Below are positions 15,820 through 25,486 of a DNA stretch of 64,000 nt, in pieces (position 1 is the stretch's first letter; each line of letters begins with the position of its first letter). The stretch lies in contig JAUHYW010000033.1 of NCBI GenBank assembly GCA_030426085.1, forward strand, positions 1 through 64,000, read 5' to 3'. This DNA comes from a bacterium (lineage in GTDB: Bacteria > Myxococcota_A > Bradymonadia > UBA7976 > UBA1532). A model generated the notes under the pieces. The model worked only from the letters and a program-made list of their open reading frames with translations. It did not search any database and was not told the origin of the DNA. The position numbers and the translations under genes are program-made.

Positions 15820-17190
15820 TCAGAATACGCCGGGCAGCATGCGCCAGCGCACCCGCCGGGTGTACTCGCGCCAATACTCGCCGTACTTGGCCGCGCAGCG
15901 CTTCTCGTCGCGCAGGGCGCGGTCGGTCAGCAGGATGAGCAGGAAGCACCAGTAGAACCAGGGCAGGAAGTGGCCGAAGCCCGCGGGGATCGTCCACGCC
16001 GCGGCCAGCGCCAGCTCGGGGATGTAGTGGAAGTGGCGCGCCACGCCCCACCAGCCGGACGCGAGCAGAACCGTCCGGTGCTCGACCCCGTCGGCGGTGG
16101 TGTAGCGGGCCCGGATCAGCTCGGGCGGCTTGCCCCAGACCGTCGTCTCGCCGTCCGTATCGCGCACCCGCCGCCGCTGGGCGTCGGCCTGATAGTTGAC
16201 GTAGATCGACAAGACCCCGAACAGCACGATCGCGCCGGCCACCAGCGGGTGCCACTGGATGGGGTGGCTCACCAGCCAGAATTGCGGCAGCACGTACACC
16301 GCCGGCACCCACACCAGCACGCCCCAGCAGATGTAGTACCCGAAGCGGTCGTGCATGATGTCGAGCGAGTGGAAGTAGCCGCCCTCCCACCAGAAGAACT
16401 TGAACAGGTAGATCACGAGCACCGCGACCGAGGCCCACATACTCGTCGAGACGGCGCCGGTCTGCTGGTACTGGGTCACCGCGAAGCAGCAGGCCATCAC
16501 CGTCCAGCCCATCATCGAGACCCGGCAGTTGATGAGCTGCTTGAGCATCACCCCGCCCAGCCGGGGGTGCAGCTCGATGCCCTGGAAGAAGTCGAACAGC
16601 GGGTTGCCGGTGTAGACCGCGTCGGGCCCCGAGGGGAAGCGGCGGCCCTTCCAGTAGAGGAAGAGGCAGAACGCGAAGGCACCCAGGGTCAGTGTCATCA
16701 GGACGCTGCCGAAGTGATGATAGAGGCGGCCGGGGTCGAGGATGCCGAGGGGCCAGAGCACGCCGAAGAGGCCGCCGTGGGTCACGACCCAGGCCAGGAT
16801 GCCGTTGAGCCGGTAGACCGGGCGCACGCCGCCGGGAGTCACCGGGCCCTCGAATCGCCGGCCGGGCAGCACCGCGAGCAGCAGGCCCTGCACGGCGACC
16901 CAGCCGAGGATGATGCCGACGGCGGTCCACGAGGGTGCGGGCACATGCGACCACCACGAGGCGGGGCCGGCGGCGAGCATCGTCGTGATCTCGCCCTGGT
17001 GGTGCACGCAGGCGATCCAGAAGAGCACCGACAACAGCGGGGTGGAGACCATCAGCGCCAGCGGCCCGATCCAGGCGCGCAGGGGGCTGGCGTCGAGCGG
17101 GGTGCGCTCGGGCCGGGGCGGCCGGGGCGCGCCGTCGGGCAGGCCGGTGAGGAAGGCCGTCAGCCCCGAGTCGACGGTCTGCTGGGTCAT
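15820..17190 (-). CDS. Sterol reductase, ERG4/ERG24 (DHCR7-like) family
   Basis: A 456-aa polytopic membrane protein; the start at 17190 (MTQQTVDSGLTAFLTGLPDG) comes just before the first helix. It has about nine hydrophobic segments. The C-terminus carries the family signatures LLASGWWGVARHFHY, then PWFYWCFLLILLTDRALRDE and KYGEYWREYTRRVRWRMLPGVF split by short spacers, as in delta-7/delta-14 sterol reductases that use NADPH. GNPLFDFFQGIELHPRLG is also typical of the DHCR7 branch. Such genes are rare in bacteria but are known in sterol-producing myxobacteria. No other sterol gene is in the window. Confidence 0.85.
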   Translation of the reverse strand: MTQQTVDSGLTAFLTGLPDGAPRPPRPERTPLDASPLRAWIGPLALMVSTPLLSVLFWIACVHHQGEITTMLAAGPASWWSHVPAPSWTAVGIILGWVAVQGLLLAVLPGRRFEGPVTPGGVRPVYRLNGILAWVVTHGGLFGVLWPLGILDPGRLYHHFGSVLMTLTLGAFAFCLFLYWKGRRFPSGPDAVYTGNPLFDFFQGIELHPRLGGVMLKQLINCRVSMMGWTVMACCFAVTQYQQTGAVSTSMWASVAVLVIYLFKFFWWEGGYFHSLDIMHDRFGYYICWGVLVWVPAVYVLPQFWLVSHPIQWHPLVAGAIVLFGVLSIYVNYQADAQRRRVRDTDGETTVWGKPPELIRARYTTADGVEHRTVLLASGWWGVARHFHYIPELALAAAWTIPAGFGHFLPWFYWCFLLILLTDRALRDEKRCAAKYGEYWREYTRRVRWRMLPGVF

Positions 17191-17375
17191 GCCGCTTCGC
17201 CTCGCGCCCCGCGGGTGTCGACGCCGTCGGCCGGGGCGCGCCGGCGGCGGCCGAGGATAACCCACGGCGGCTCGGTGTACGATGGCGTCGAGCAGTGACC
17301 GCGACGCTCCACCCGGCCTCGCCGGGCCCGGATCCCGGGGTGCGCGGTGCGTCTCCTCGTCGAGCCGGAGCGCAC
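17191..17375. other. Intergenic spacer without recognised feature
   Basis: 185 bp between the sterol reductase start and the next stop. It should hold the promoter of the reductase gene, but I see no clear -35/-10 pair or stem-loop with a T-run. Confidence 0.5.
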
Positions 17376-17921
17376 TCAGGATCCGGACAGCAGGCCGTGC
17401 AGCGCCCGGGCGAGCGCCTCGGCGGCGTCGCGCGCGTCGACCTCGAGGAGCAGGCCCACGTTGGTGATGGCCGGCTCGCCGTCGAGGTGCCAGCACGGCG
17501 TCGGCTGACCGGCGTCGTCGAGGCGACATGGGATCATCACCTGCCATCGCTGCTCACCGAGGGGCGCGACGACGGCGTCGGCGTCGAGCGCGGCGCGCTC
17601 TGCGGTCCACGTCTTGTCGAGGCGATCACCCCGTCGGATCTGGGCCACCAGGCTCGGGCCGCGGCGCGCGAGGCGGTGGGTCACTCGCGCCCCGATCCGT
17701 GGCTCGGGGGCGTGGCGGGCCAGCAGTGTATTGGCGGTCCGCAGAGCGGTGTCCGGGTCGGGCACGCCCGCGTCGGGCGTGGGTGGCGTCGGAGTCGCGG
17801 CGGGCGCAGGCGCCGCTCGCCGGGGGTCGGTGGTCGGCATAGCAGGTTCGGTCGGGCTGCATCCGAAGAGCACGAAGACCTGCAGCAACCCGAGACCGAC
17901 GTTCGAGCGTCGACGACTCAC
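17376..17921 (-). CDS. Lipoprotein coupled to the DUF4157 gene (candidate immunity protein)
   Basis: A 181-aa protein. The GTG 17921-17919 overlaps the TGA of the upstream DUF4157 gene (GTGA), and the resulting N-terminus is a signal peptide with a lipobox ([18 protein letters not shown]; acyl Cys at ~residue 20), which supports this start. A Pro/Ala linker precedes a ~120-residue domain with two cysteines ([15 protein letters not shown]) that I do not recognise. Direct translational coupling to a putative effector, and export to the envelope, fit an immunity or adaptor role; this is inference only. Confidence 0.65.
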   Translation of the reverse strand: MSRRRSNVGLGLLQVFVLFGCSPTEPAMPTTDPRRAAPAPAATPTPPTPDAGVPDPDTALRTANTLLARHAPEPRIGARVTHRLARRGPSLVAQIRRGDRLDKTWTAERAALDADAVVAPLGEQRWQVMIPCRLDDAGQPTPCWHLDGEPAITNVGLLLEVDARDAAEALARALHGLLSGS

Positions 17922-19969
17922 TTCGACCGCGTGTTGTTGCCGATGTCGTCGACCGCGGTGCGGATCTGCGCGAGCAGGCCGGTGATGCCCCCGATCCGCG
18001 CGTGCCACCAGCGCAGCTTGGCCGCCTCGCGCGCCATGCGCCCGACGATGCGCTTCGTGGGCCGCCGCGCGTTGAGGTAGCCACCGAGCGGGATCTGGCC
18101 ATGGATCTCGGGCCACTTGAGCGACCGGGTGAGGGCTTCGACGACCTCGTATTCCAGGACATTGGCGAAGACCCGTTGGATGTTGCCTCGGCTGCCCGGG
18201 GAGCTGCCGCTGAAAGGATCGTTCTTGGGCAGCTTGGCGCCGTCCTTCATGTTGGCGAGCGCTTCGCCCGCTTCGCTGCCGAAAGCGCCGAGCGCGGCCT
18301 GCTTCATCTGGAGGTAGCGGGCGGTCAACGGCTGGAGCGTGGCGATCATCTTCTGGTAGCCGCCGAGGCTCGTCTGGAGCGACGCCAGCTTGGCTCGCAG
18401 TGAAGCGGCCTCCTGGCCGGCGAGTTTGCCCTTCAGCGCGGTGATCTTGGCGCTCGCCGCGGCGATCTTGGAGGCGTAGATCTTGTTGACGATGAGTCCG
18501 CCGACCGCCTTGAGGATGCCGACGCCGCCACCGAGCGCGGTCTGCTTGCCCTCGTCGGTGCCACCGTCCGGCGATCGGATGTCGGCGACGCCCTTCCACA
18601 CCGTCATGCCCGCCGCTGCGATGTCGAAGATGGCGTTGACCCACATCAAGACCTCGGCCTTCTCTTTCTCGATGGCGGCCTTCTCGTTCTGAGCGGCGGC
18701 GACGGCCCGCTTGGTGTAGTACGCTTCGATGTCCTTCCTGGCTGCCGTCACCGACGCGTGCAACGACTGCACCTGGCTGCCGAAGAGATCCAGCTTCGCT
18801 AGGTGCTCTTTGAGCTGCACGTCACGCTGGGTGAGGGTGCCCGACGCCTGGAGCATCTCGCTGGAGCGATCGGACTTCGTATCGCCGTACTGGTCGGCCC
18901 GTCCGCTGTTGGCGAGCCGCTTCAGCATGCGAGTCAGCGCGGCTTTGTCCTTGAGCGTGTAGTCGGCTCCGACGATGCCATTCTGCTTCAGCTGGGCGAA
19001 GTGCTTGTCGATCGCTCCGATGCGCTGGGCGACGTTCTGCTGATCTCCGAACCAGTGATAGAGCTTGTCGACCCCCTGGCCGAGCAGAAACTGGCCGTAC
19101 CCACCGACTTCCTCTTGTCGCGAGCGGTCGAGGACCATGGGTGTCGTGCCTCCACCCCGCCCCTTCTCCCACTGTTCGGTCCGATACCGAATGAACGTCA
19201 TGATCTTGCCGGCGCTGATCGGTTCTGGCATGCCCTTGGCGGGCGGGATCGTGCCGGGCTGCACCTCGGGGAACGTGATCGGCTTGCCCTCGGACCCGCT
19301 CGGCGCCTGATACCGGTCGTCGCCCGACTTGGAGGCATCGACCTCCACATGACCGGTCGTCTTGTCGTACTGCTTCTTGGCCGATGTCTGCTCCATCTGC
19401 ACGCCGACCCCGCCGCTGCCGCCGGGCGGTGTGTCGAGCAGCGCCTCGGCCGAGCGACCCTGCACGACGGCGTCGGCGACTGCGTCCGCGTGGCGCTCGT
19501 AGGGATCGCCGACCTGCCCGACGCCGCCCTTGAGCGAGACCCCGGCTCGTTGTTGCACCACGTGGGCTGCCTCGTGGGCGGCGGTGTGCAGATCGGGGGC
19601 GCCGTCGAAGGCGATGTCGTCGCCGGTGGCGTAGGCCTGAGCGCCGATGTCCCGAGAGGCCTGCCCCGCCTCGCCCCCGACATGCGCCTTCACGCCGCTG
19701 ACGTCGTGCCGCCCGAACGATGCCTGGATGGCGGACAGGTGAGGCAACGCGCCGCCTGTGCCTTCGACACCGCGGGCAGCGATGGACTCGATGGCTCCCG
19801 GAGCCGAACCATCGCGGGCCTGCGCCTGGATGATGTCCCTCGCTTGGCCACGCTGGGACGTGCGGGTGGCACGCCTCCGCTGTATGGATGGGCGCCTGGG
19901 CGGGTCGTCTCCCCGCAGGGTTCCACCAGCGATCGTCCTCCTCTTCGCAGTTGTCTCTTGATTGTCCAT
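17918..19969 (-). CDS. DUF4157-containing putative effector (eCIS-type)
   Basis: A 683-aa protein, with no signal peptide. Residues ~75-160 are a DUF4157 domain with HEAAHVVQQ (HExxH-type zinc motif at ~132-136) and the usual lead-in ([19 protein letters not shown]), closing with [18 protein letters not shown]4157 is frequently found at the N-terminus of cargo or toxins of extracellular contractile injection systems. The rest includes a region around [15 protein letters not shown], a long helical/coiled segment (~395-470), a Gly/Ala hydrophobic stretch ([20 protein letters not shown]), and a C-terminal part of unknown type. No injection-system structural gene lies in the window, so it would be an orphan effector. 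Confidence 0.75.
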   Translation of the reverse strand: MDNQETTAKRRTIAGGTLRGDDPPRRPSIQRRRATRTSQRGQARDIIQAQARDGSAPGAIESIAARGVEGTGGALPHLSAIQASFGRHDVSGVKAHVGGEAGQASRDIGAQAYATGDDIAFDGAPDLHTAAHEAAHVVQQRAGVSLKGGVGQVGDPYERHADAVADAVVQGRSAEALLDTPPGGSGGVGVQMEQTSAKKQYDKTTGHVEVDASKSGDDRYQAPSGSEGKPITFPEVQPGTIPPAKGMPEPISAGKIMTFIRYRTEQWEKGRGGGTTPMVLDRSRQEEVGGYGQFLLGQGVDKLYHWFGDQQNVAQRIGAIDKHFAQLKQNGIVGADYTLKDKAALTRMLKRLANSGRADQYGDTKSDRSSEMLQASGTLTQRDVQLKEHLAKLDLFGSQVQSLHASVTAARKDIEAYYTKRAVAAAQNEKAAIEKEKAEVLMWVNAIFDIAAAGMTVWKGVADIRSPDGGTDEGKQTALGGGVGILKAVGGLIVNKIYASKIAAASAKITALKGKLAGQEAASLRAKLASLQTSLGGYQKMIATLQPLTARYLQMKQAALGAFGSEAGEALANMKDGAKLPKNDPFSGSSPGSRGNIQRVFANVLEYEVVEALTRSLKWPEIHGQIPLGGYLNARRPTKRIVGRMAREAAKLRWWHARIGGITGLLAQIRTAVDDIGNNTRSK

Positions 19970-20053
19970 GGGTGCTCCGTAGCCGATGATGAGATGCTCA
20001 CCACCATGGCACGGTCAGACCACGTGGGCAACCCAAGGGTGAGCGTCGTCTTA

Positions 20054-20287
20054 GGGCCCGTCAGCAAATTACTCGGGCTGCGGCCGCGATCTCGACCCCC
20101 ATTCGCCGCTTTCCTCCTCGCCGGCTCTCCGCGCTGCGCGCCTCGACCCGGGCCTACGCCCCGTCGGGTCGTGGGCTTGGCCCCCTCGCCGCACCCCGGG
20201 TGCGACTGCGTCGCCGGCTGCGGGGGCGCTGGCGACTGGGGGCCGACCTCACGCCCTCGCCTATCCGAGTAATTTGCTTCCAGGCCC
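20054..20287 (-). mobile_element. MITE-like palindromic element, copy 2 (234 bp)
   Basis: Ends GGGCCCGTCAGCAAATTACT (left) and, reverse-complemented, GGGCCTGGAAGCAAATTACT (right). The interior is homologous to 8780-8955 in the opposite orientation (TCGACCCCCATTCGCCGC and CCCCAGTCGCCAGCGCC on the matching strands) plus ~60 bp absent there. It is flanked by TTA on both sides; the right TTA forms the stop codon (TAA) of the DUF58 gene. No ORF of its own is supported. Terminal differences between the two copies are matched at both ends. Confidence 0.8.
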
Positions 20288-21907
20288 TTACCCCGGCGGC
20301 AGATGCACCAGTCGGCCGTGGGCCGCCCGGACCGTCGCGATCTGATCCGACCGCGGCGGCTCGGGGCCCAGCGCCACCACCAGCAGCTCCTTCTTGCGGG
20401 CCCGGGTGAGCCGCAGCGCGCGGGCGGCGGGGCCGCCGGGCTCGAGGCCGCGCAGGTCGCTGAACAGCAGGATGCGATCGGCCCCGCCGGGGCGCAGCGT
20501 GGGGGCGAGGGCGTCGACGAGCCCGGTTTCGAAGGCGTCGAGCGGGCCCGAGAGGCGGTAGGGGATCGGCAGGCCGCGCAGGGCGCAGAACAGGCGCAGG
20601 CGCGCGGAGAGGGTCTCTTTGGCCGGGCGGTTCTTGGCGAACAGCGCCCGGTGGCCCCGGTCGCGCTCGGCGGCGAGGTAGGCGGTGACCGCAGCGAAGA
20701 GCGCGCCGACGTCGTACAGCTCGCCGAGCGGGTCGACGAGCGTGCGCGCGATCCGCGGCTGCCACGGGTCGGGGCCGGTGCGGCGGACCGCGGCCCCCGA
20801 CTGCGCTTCCAGGAAGGCGCCGACCCGGGCGAGCAGCTCGGCGTCGTCGATCTCGGTGAGGTCCTCGTCGACCACCCGGGCCAGATCCATGAGGTGGTGG
20901 AGCTGCCGCTGGAGGTGCTCCCGCCCGCCGGCCGGGCGCAGGTGGCCGTAGATCCGGTGGTCGAAGGTGGTCAGCCCGATGCGGTCGTGCACCGCCTGCT
21001 CGGCGATGGTGGCGCACAGGTCGATGGCCCGGTCGAGCGGGGTGCGCCCTCGGGGGCCGGCGCGCATGGCGGGGCCGATGTCGACGACGAGCTGCATCCG
21101 GCGCACGGTCTCTTCTTCGAAGGCCCGCACCAGCGGGCGGCGGCGGCGGGCGGTGGCCTTCCAGGCGACGGTCTTGAGCGGGTCGCCGGGCACGTACTCC
21201 CGCAGCTCGCGCAGCTCGAGGCCCGATCCGGCGCGGCCGGCGATGTGGCGCCCCGAGCGGTCGCGGGTGGCGCCCCGGCGGGCGAGCAGCGGGGCGACCT
21301 CGGCCGCGGGCCGGCGGCGGGGGCGGATGTTGATCGGCAGCTCGGCGGGGCGGTAGCGGCGGGCCCGGGCGAGGTCGAAGAGGCCGCTGGCGGTCAGCTC
21401 GAGCCCGTGCACCCGCCAGTGGCCGGCCCGGGGGAAGGTCACCTGGAAGTCCAGGTCGCCCTCGGCCCCGGGCGGCGCGTCGAACAGCGCCCGGGGCGCC
21501 GGCCCGCCGGCCAGCCGCACCGCGAGCTCGACGTCCCGCAGCGGGCGCCGGCCGCGCTGCACGAGCCGCACCCGCAGGGTGACCGGGGCCTCGCGGGTCC
21601 GGGTGGCGCCCTCGGGGGTGTCGAGCCACAGCTCGAGCGTGTCGACCGCCCGGGCGGCGTTGCGGGTGGTCAGCCAGGCGGCGACCAGCAGCGCGAGCAT
21701 GAGCGTGCCGATCGACAGCAGCGCGACGTGGCCGGCGGTGGCGGCGACGAAGATCACCGAGACCGCGCCCACCAGCAGCGCCCGGCCGGTGCCGGTGAGC
21801 CGGGGGCGGGGCCGGCGGCTGGCCGGCTCGGCCCGGATCGCGTCGGCGCCGACGCCTTCGGGGCGCTCGGGTGCGTCGGGCGGCGCGCTGTCGGCGGGGG
21901 CGCTCAC
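20288..21907 (-). CDS. DUF58 domain membrane-associated protein
   Basis: A 539-aa protein. Two hydrophobic helices near the N-terminus (ALLVGAVSVIFVAATAGHVA; LLSIGTLMLALLVAAWLTT) anchor a Big/Ig-like stretch and the DUF58 core (GLELRELREYVPGDPLKTVAWKATARR across ~235-262; LVVDIGPAM at the MIDAS-like strand). Last gene of a four-gene operon; its start overlaps the MoxR stop by 4 bp. MoxR-DUF58 pairs are chaperone/VWA-like modules acting on membrane complexes. Its stop codon coincides with the MITE border, so the C-terminus may have been altered by that insertion. Confidence 0.85.
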   Translation of the reverse strand: MSAPADSAPPDAPERPEGVGADAIRAEPASRRPRPRLTGTGRALLVGAVSVIFVAATAGHVALLSIGTLMLALLVAAWLTTRNAARAVDTLELWLDTPEGATRTREAPVTLRVRLVQRGRRPLRDVELAVRLAGGPAPRALFDAPPGAEGDLDFQVTFPRAGHWRVHGLELTASGLFDLARARRYRPAELPINIRPRRRPAAEVAPLLARRGATRDRSGRHIAGRAGSGLELRELREYVPGDPLKTVAWKATARRRRPLVRAFEEETVRRMQLVVDIGPAMRAGPRGRTPLDRAIDLCATIAEQAVHDRIGLTTFDHRIYGHLRPAGGREHLQRQLHHLMDLARVVDEDLTEIDDAELLARVGAFLEAQSGAAVRRTGPDPWQPRIARTLVDPLGELYDVGALFAAVTAYLAAERDRGHRALFAKNRPAKETLSARLRLFCALRGLPIPYRLSGPLDAFETGLVDALAPTLRPGGADRILLFSDLRGLEPGGPAARALRLTRARKKELLVVALGPEPPRSDQIATVRAAHGRLVHLPPG

Positions 21908-22857
21908 CGGTCGGCCGGCCCCCGATAGCGCACCCGCTCCAGCGCGTCGCGCACGACGTCGGCCCCCTCGACCCCGTCCAGCTCGGCCTCGGGGGTCATC
22001 ACCAGCCGGTGGGCGAAGACCGGGGTCGCCAGCGCCCGGACGTGATCGGGCAGCACCGCGTCCCGCCCGTCGAGCAGCGCCCGGGCCTTGGCCGCCCGCA
22101 TCAGCGCCAGCGAGGCCCGGGGGCTGGCCCCGAGGCGCACCCGGCGGTGGTCGCGGGTGTGGCGGGCGAGCGCGACGATGTACACCTGCATCGCCTCGGA
22201 GACGTGCACCGCCTCGGCCGCGGCCCGCAGCGCCTTGATGCTGGCCGGGTCGAGCACCGGCTGCACCGGCGGCCGGGGGTGGTCGTAGGTGGCCAGCATC
22301 TTCACCTCGTCGGCCGGCGAGGGGTAGCCCATCACCAGCTTCATGAGGAACCGGTCGACCTGGGCCTCGGGCAGCGGGTACACCCCCTCCTGCTCGAGCG
22401 GGTTCTGAGTCGCGAGCACCACGAACGGGTCGGGCAGGGCCAGGGTCTCGCCCTCGATGGTCACCTGCCGCTCCTGCATCGCCTCGAGCAGCGCCGACTG
22501 GGTCTTGGCCGGGGCCCGGTTGATCTCGTCGCCGAGCACGACGTGGGCGAAGATCGGGCCCCGCCGCAGCACGAAGTCGTTGTCCCGCAGGTTGAGGATG
22601 TAGCTGCCGGTGATGTCGGCCGGCAGCATGTCGGGGGTGAACTGCAAGCGGCGGAAGTCGCAGCCGAGCGTGGTGCTGAACGCCTTGGCCAGCGTGGTCT
22701 TGGCGACCCCCGGCACGCCCTCGAGCAGGGCGTGTCCCGGGGCGAGCAGCGCGGTGAGCAGCAGGTCGACCACCGAGGCCGGGCCGATGTAGACCCGGGC
22801 CAGCTCGCGGTGGATCGCCTCGCGGGCGGCGGCGGCGGTGAGCGGAGCGTCGGTCAT
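21904..22857 (-). CDS. MoxR family AAA+ ATPase
   Basis: A 317-aa protein. Walker A GVPGVAKTT, sensor and Walker B VVLGDEINRAPAKTQSALLE, pore-region MQERQVTIEGET, and LATQNPLEQEGVYPLPEAQVDRF (two consecutive motifs) are hallmark MoxR sequences. MoxR proteins are chaperone-like ATPases that work with the DUF58 partner encoded next. The ATG overlaps the DUF4350 gene stop by 4 bp, indicating translational coupling. Confidence 0.92.
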   Translation of the reverse strand: MTDAPLTAAAAREAIHRELARVYIGPASVVDLLLTALLAPGHALLEGVPGVAKTTLAKAFSTTLGCDFRRLQFTPDMLPADITGSYILNLRDNDFVLRRGPIFAHVVLGDEINRAPAKTQSALLEAMQERQVTIEGETLALPDPFVVLATQNPLEQEGVYPLPEAQVDRFLMKLVMGYPSPADEVKMLATYDHPRPPVQPVLDPASIKALRAAAEAVHVSEAMQVYIVALARHTRDHRRVRLGASPRASLALMRAAKARALLDGRDAVLPDHVRALATPVFAHRLVMTPEAELDGVEGADVVRDALERVRYRGPADR

Positions 22858-23849
22858 GTGTCTCTCGTCGGTGGGGTCGCGGGGTCGGGAGGTCGCTCGG
22901 CGGCGGGCGCGGCTTCGGGGCCGGCGGGGCCGGTCGGGCGGCCGGCGAGGTGTTCGGCCCGGCCCGGCGCGCCGATGACCGGGCCCTCGGTCACCGACGA
23001 GGCCCCGCCGGGGAAGACCGAGACGGCGAAGACCAGCGTGCCGGCGATGGCCATGGCCAGCAGCAGGTGCAGGACCAGATCGTCGGGGTCGAGGATGCGC
23101 CCCAGGTCGGACAGCGCCCGGTTGAGCCCGGCCAGCGCGGTGTCGGAGGCGGCGTCGCCGTAGCGCCCCTCGATCGGCGTCGCCGGGCCGGCGAACCAGA
23201 TGGGGACCGCGCCGCCGCGGGACATCCAGGCGGCGGCGTTGCGGGCGAGGCGGGCGTTGTCGGCGCCGTCGAGCATCAGGTTGATGAACAGGCTGGCGTC
23301 GGCCAGCACCAGCAGCTCGCCCTCGCCGAGCTGGAGGTGGTAGGCGAACGCGGCGCCGTCCCCGAAGCGCACCGCCGGCTCGAGGTGCACCGGGGCGGCG
23401 ATGGCGGCGGGGCGGTTGGCCAGCAGGTCGTCGACCCCGGCGAAGAGGCCGCTGCCCGGCGCCGGCAGGCCGCGCAGCGCGGGGTGACCCTCGTCGAGCG
23501 GGCTGCGGGGGGGCACCGGGGCGAGCTGGATGTCGAACGCCTCGAGCAGCGGCTCGGCGGCGGGGCCCTCGACGGCGAGCAGGACCCGGCCGCCCTCCTG
23601 CACGAAGAGCCGCAAACCGTCGAACTCGGCCGCGGGCGGGTCGAGCAGGGCCAGCCCGGCGCCCGGCGGGACCCGGCTCAGGTCGAGCGCGGGCGGCGCC
23701 TCGACGGTGATCCGGTCGCTCTGCATCGCTCGGATCCAGCGGGCGAAGCCGTCCCACTCGACGCTGTCGGCGGTCGAGGCGAGGGCGCCGCCGACCCACG
23801 GAGCGAGGGCCGCCAGCGCGAGCCACGCGATGCGGACGGGGTGCCTCAT
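22854..23849 (-). CDS. DUF4350-like membrane protein
   Basis: A 331-aa protein. N-terminal signal or helix (IAWLALAALAPWVGGALAS), a lumenal/periplasmic domain with the DUF4350 pattern (LRLFVQEGGRVLLAVEG, GELLVLADASLFINLMLDGA, NARLARNAAAWM), one C-terminal helix (LVLHLLLAMAIAGTLVFAVS) and a Pro/Ala-rich tail. DUF4350 proteins are typically encoded between MoxR/DUF58 and transglutaminase/DUF4129 genes, as here. Overlaps both neighbours by 4 bp. Confidence 0.75.
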   Translation of the reverse strand: MRHPVRIAWLALAALAPWVGGALASTADSVEWDGFARWIRAMQSDRITVEAPPALDLSRVPPGAGLALLDPPAAEFDGLRLFVQEGGRVLLAVEGPAAEPLLEAFDIQLAPVPPRSPLDEGHPALRGLPAPGSGLFAGVDDLLANRPAAIAAPVHLEPAVRFGDGAAFAYHLQLGEGELLVLADASLFINLMLDGADNARLARNAAAWMSRGGAVPIWFAGPATPIEGRYGDAASDTALAGLNRALSDLGRILDPDDLVLHLLLAMAIAGTLVFAVSVFPGGASSVTEGPVIGAPGRAEHLAGRPTGPAGPEAAPAAERPPDPATPPTRDT

Positions 23850-25486
23850 CGGCCACGCCCCAGGCCCCGGCGCACCGACTGCGCGAGGTCGAACGCCTCG
23901 ATCAGATCGCGCTCGTCGGGCTCGTGGGCCCCGAAGCACGCCCGCTCGATCAGCGCCGTCAGCGCCTCGAGCGGGCCGCCCGGGGCGCCGCGGCCGGTCA
24001 GCGCGCCGGACGCCTCGCGGGGGGTCTCCCGGCCGAAGCGCAGCGGCGGGCGGCCGGCGGCGTCGAGCACCTCGGCGTAGAGCGTCTGCATCCGGGCCCG
24101 GACCGGCAGCAGGTGCACCACAGCCCGCCCGCCGCGCCGGGGCAGCGGGTGGCAGCTCGGGGCGTAGCCCGGCGCGTAGGCCCACAGCCGGTCGCCCCGG
24201 TCGCCGCCCGCTTCGAAGATCACCCGCCCCTCGGTGTCGGTCCGGGCCTGCTCGCCGTCCGGCGTCCGGGGATCGCCGGGCGTCGGCGGTGGGGCCAGGG
24301 CTGGCAGGCGGACCACCGTCGCGGTGAGCGGGTGGCCGGCGAGCCCGTCGCGCACGATCACCGCGAGCCGCCCGTCGCCCTGGGCCCCGGCGGGCGCTTC
24401 GAAGGTGAACGGCGGCGGCCCGGCGACCTCGGCCGGGGGCGCGGGCGGCTCGGCCTTCGGGCGACGGCGGATGCGCACCAGGACCCCCAGCAACGACAGG
24501 GCGGCGAGCAGCGCCGGCGCCCGGATCCACCACGGCGAGGGCGGCGGGGGCGGCGGCACCTCGACGGTCACCACCTCGGAGAGCGCGTCCTTCCAGCCGG
24601 TGGCCTCGGCGTGGGCCAGCGCCCGGAAGCGCACCGGGCCGGGCTCGACGTCGTCGGCGTCGATCACGAACCGGGTCCCGTCGGCGCTCACCTCGGCGTC
24701 GTCGATCGGGCGGCCCTCGGCGGTCAGCGTGACCCGCACGGTGTCGGGCCGCTCGGGGCCCAGCTCGACGTCGAGCACGATCGGATCACCCGGCTGCAGC
24801 GGCGCCGTGGAGGCCCGGGCGAGCGCGATCGCCATCGGCCGGGCGACCTCCAGCTCGCGCACGACCTCGCTCGGCAGGTAGCGGGCGTCGCCCCCGTAGT
24901 GCAGCCGCAGCGTGTGCACCCCGGGGCTCATCGGGGGCAGCGGCACCTCGTCCCGCCCCGAGCGGTCGGTCTCGGGGGCCCGCAGCGGGCGGCCGTCCAG
25001 GTCGAGGCCCAGCTTCAGGTAGGGCACCGGTACATCCCGGGCGTCGAGCGCGGCCACGCCCACCGAGATGCCCGTCCGGATCGGGATCTCGTCGGGCACG
25101 TCCAGCCGCAGCCGCAGCGGGTTGCGGCCGACGGTCACCGGCAGCCCGGCCCGGGCGGTGTCGAGCAGCGAGCTGCCCTCGTAGCGCACCTCGAGCCGGC
25201 GCTCACCCGATCCGTCCAGCGCGAACGCGGCCTCGAAGCGGCCCTCGGTGTCGGTGGTCACCCGCTCGACCGGCGCCCCGTCGGCCAGGATCTCGACCGG
25301 GGCCTGCACCACCGGCGCCCCCAGGTTGTCCCGCAGGGCGCCCTGCACGATCACCTCGCCTTCTCGCGACGACGCGACCAGCCCGTCGAGGAACGCCCGG
25401 GCTCGGACCTGGATGATGGGTTGCGCCCCCGCCGTCGCGCCGAGCGAGGCCAGCGCGGCGGCGGCGAGCAGGACGGCACTCCGCAT
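23846..25486 (-). CDS. Exported Ig-like repeat protein with TM and DUF4129-like C-terminus
   Basis: A 546-aa protein; first gene of the MoxR operon. Signal peptide LLAAAALASLGATAGAQP. Residues ~25-330 look like three Ig-like/carboxypeptidase-regulatory-like beta domains (VQAPVEILADGAPVERVTTD, VPYLKLGLDLDGRPLRAPET, VRVTLTAEGRPIDDAEVS). One membrane helix (WWIRAPALLAALSLLGVLVR) precedes a further beta domain. The C-terminal ~90 residues (MQTLYAEVLDAAG, ETPREASGAL, ALTALIERACFGAHEPDE) resemble DUF4129, common in MoxR loci. It is divergent from smc with a 106-bp spacer. Confidence 0.72.
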   Translation of the reverse strand: MRSAVLLAAAALASLGATAGAQPIIQVRARAFLDGLVASSREGEVIVQGALRDNLGAPVVQAPVEILADGAPVERVTTDTEGRFEAAFALDGSGERRLEVRYEGSSLLDTARAGLPVTVGRNPLRLRLDVPDEIPIRTGISVGVAALDARDVPVPYLKLGLDLDGRPLRAPETDRSGRDEVPLPPMSPGVHTLRLHYGGDARYLPSEVVRELEVARPMAIALARASTAPLQPGDPIVLDVELGPERPDTVRVTLTAEGRPIDDAEVSADGTRFVIDADDVEPGPVRFRALAHAEATGWKDALSEVVTVEVPPPPPPSPWWIRAPALLAALSLLGVLVRIRRRPKAEPPAPPAEVAGPPPFTFEAPAGAQGDGRLAVIVRDGLAGHPLTATVVRLPALAPPPTPGDPRTPDGEQARTDTEGRVIFEAGGDRGDRLWAYAPGYAPSCHPLPRRGGRAVVHLLPVRARMQTLYAEVLDAAGRPPLRFGRETPREASGALTGRGAPGGPLEALTALIERACFGAHEPDERDLIEAFDLAQSVRRGLGRGR

